Positions 5,169 through 5,380 of a stretch of 5,380 bases of DNA are shown here, piece by piece (positions within the stretch are counted from its first letter, which is position 1; every line of letters begins with the position of its first letter). A program made the translations under genes and the position numbers. A model generated the notes under the pieces. That model ran no database searches. It was not told the DNA's origin and worked only from the letters and a program-made list of their open reading frames with translations. Source of the DNA: an uncultured Lachnospiraceae bacterium (GTDB lineage: Bacteria > Bacillota > Clostridia > Lachnospirales > Lachnospiraceae); the NCBI GenBank assembly GCA_958446555.1, contig CAUCWU010000191.1, positions 1 to 5,380 of the forward strand, given 5' to 3'.

Positions 5169-5380
5169 ATGAAGCGAAAAAAACATCAGATTATTTCATG
5201 CGCTGCAATTGCTTTTCTTTTTCTGTATGGCTGTGCTGCTAACCCGTCAACCTCTGCTGTCGCACAAAAAAATGCAGGGCGGCTGGCCGAGCAAGCAGCT
5301 GACTCTACCGCCTCTGACCGTAAATTTCTGTCAGATTTGAAAGAAGCAGGACAACAAGACGTTTCCCGCTATTCCTTTTC
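5169..5380 (+). CDS. N-terminal part of a putative lipoprotein (3' end outside window)
   Basis: The frame opens with ATG at 5169, four bases after GGGAGG, and stays open for 70 codons to the window edge. The first 22 residues are a lipoprotein signal: a basic start MKRKKH, a hydrophobic core of about residues 8-20 and a lipobox LYGC with Cys22 as the lipidated residue (Tyr at -2 is less usual). The mature protein should be anchored on the outer face of the membrane. The 48 residues after Cys22 are polar and Ala/Ser/Gln-rich, as in a flexible tether, then turn helical and charged (RKFLSDLKEAGQQDVSRYSF). I recognise no domain. It diverges from the two-component/transporter cluster. Lanthipeptide immunity loci often pair LanFEG transporters with a LanI lipoprotein, so an accessory or sensory role is possible, but an unrelated solute-binding or hypothetical lipoprotein is equally possible. 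Confidence 0.85.
   Translation, partial: MKRKKHQIISCAAIAFLFLYGCAANPSTSAVAQKNAGRLAEQAADSTASDRKFLSDLKEAGQQDVSRYSF

Noticed and set aside
1..5380. Mobile elements, CRISPR, tRNA or rRNA genes
   Set aside because: No transposase, terminal inverted repeat pair, spaced palindromic repeat array or tRNA-like T-loop motif was seen.

Overview
The window looks like chromosome from a low-to-moderate GC Gram-positive bacterium, most likely a Clostridia-type Firmicute (Lachnospiraceae-like is my guess). The reasons are strong GGAGG-type ribosome binding sites, frequent GTG starts, tight ATGA overlaps, a lipobox lipoprotein, and protein families typical of that group. No RNA gene, CRISPR array, insertion sequence or transposase is visible.

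Layout. Positions 1-321 (+) hold the C-terminal end of a protein with a peptidoglycan-binding domain. Positions 4850 down to 296 (all on the minus strand) form a five-gene cluster, read in this order: OmpR-type response regulator, membrane sensor histidine kinase, six-TM permease, second six-TM permease, ABC ATPase. The regulator/kinase pair and the second permease/ATPase pair each overlap by an ATGA. The two permeases are 14 nt apart, and an 88-nt gap separates the kinase from the first permease. The ATPase gene ends inside the end of the peptidoglycan-binding gene, a 26-nt convergent overlap. Positions 4851-5168 are a 318-nt AT-rich divergent intergenic region with candidate promoters in both directions, a small inverted repeat and a T-rich tandem array. 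From 5169 (+) a lipoprotein gene begins and runs off the window.

How the genes may work together. The kinase (about 145-residue extracytoplasmic sensor, HAMP, HisKA, HATPase_c) should sense an envelope signal and phosphorylate the regulator. The regulator would then control the adjacent transporter. The ATPase is of the bacitracin/lantibiotic-immunity type (BcrA/LanF-like): it has Glu where most ABC ATPases have the Q-loop Gln, and it is paired with two different small permeases. This resembles regulated peptide-antibiotic resistance modules (LanFEG, CprABC-RK), but the ATPase comes last instead of first. The substrate cannot be read from the sequence. The divergent lipoprotein may belong to the same response, but only its first 70 codons are visible.

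The least explained parts are the five-copy T-rich array before the lipoprotein start, the apparent duplication of the kinase 3' end in the kinase-permease gap, and a 24-bp near-perfect palindrome inside the ATPase gene just beyond the convergent gene's stop.
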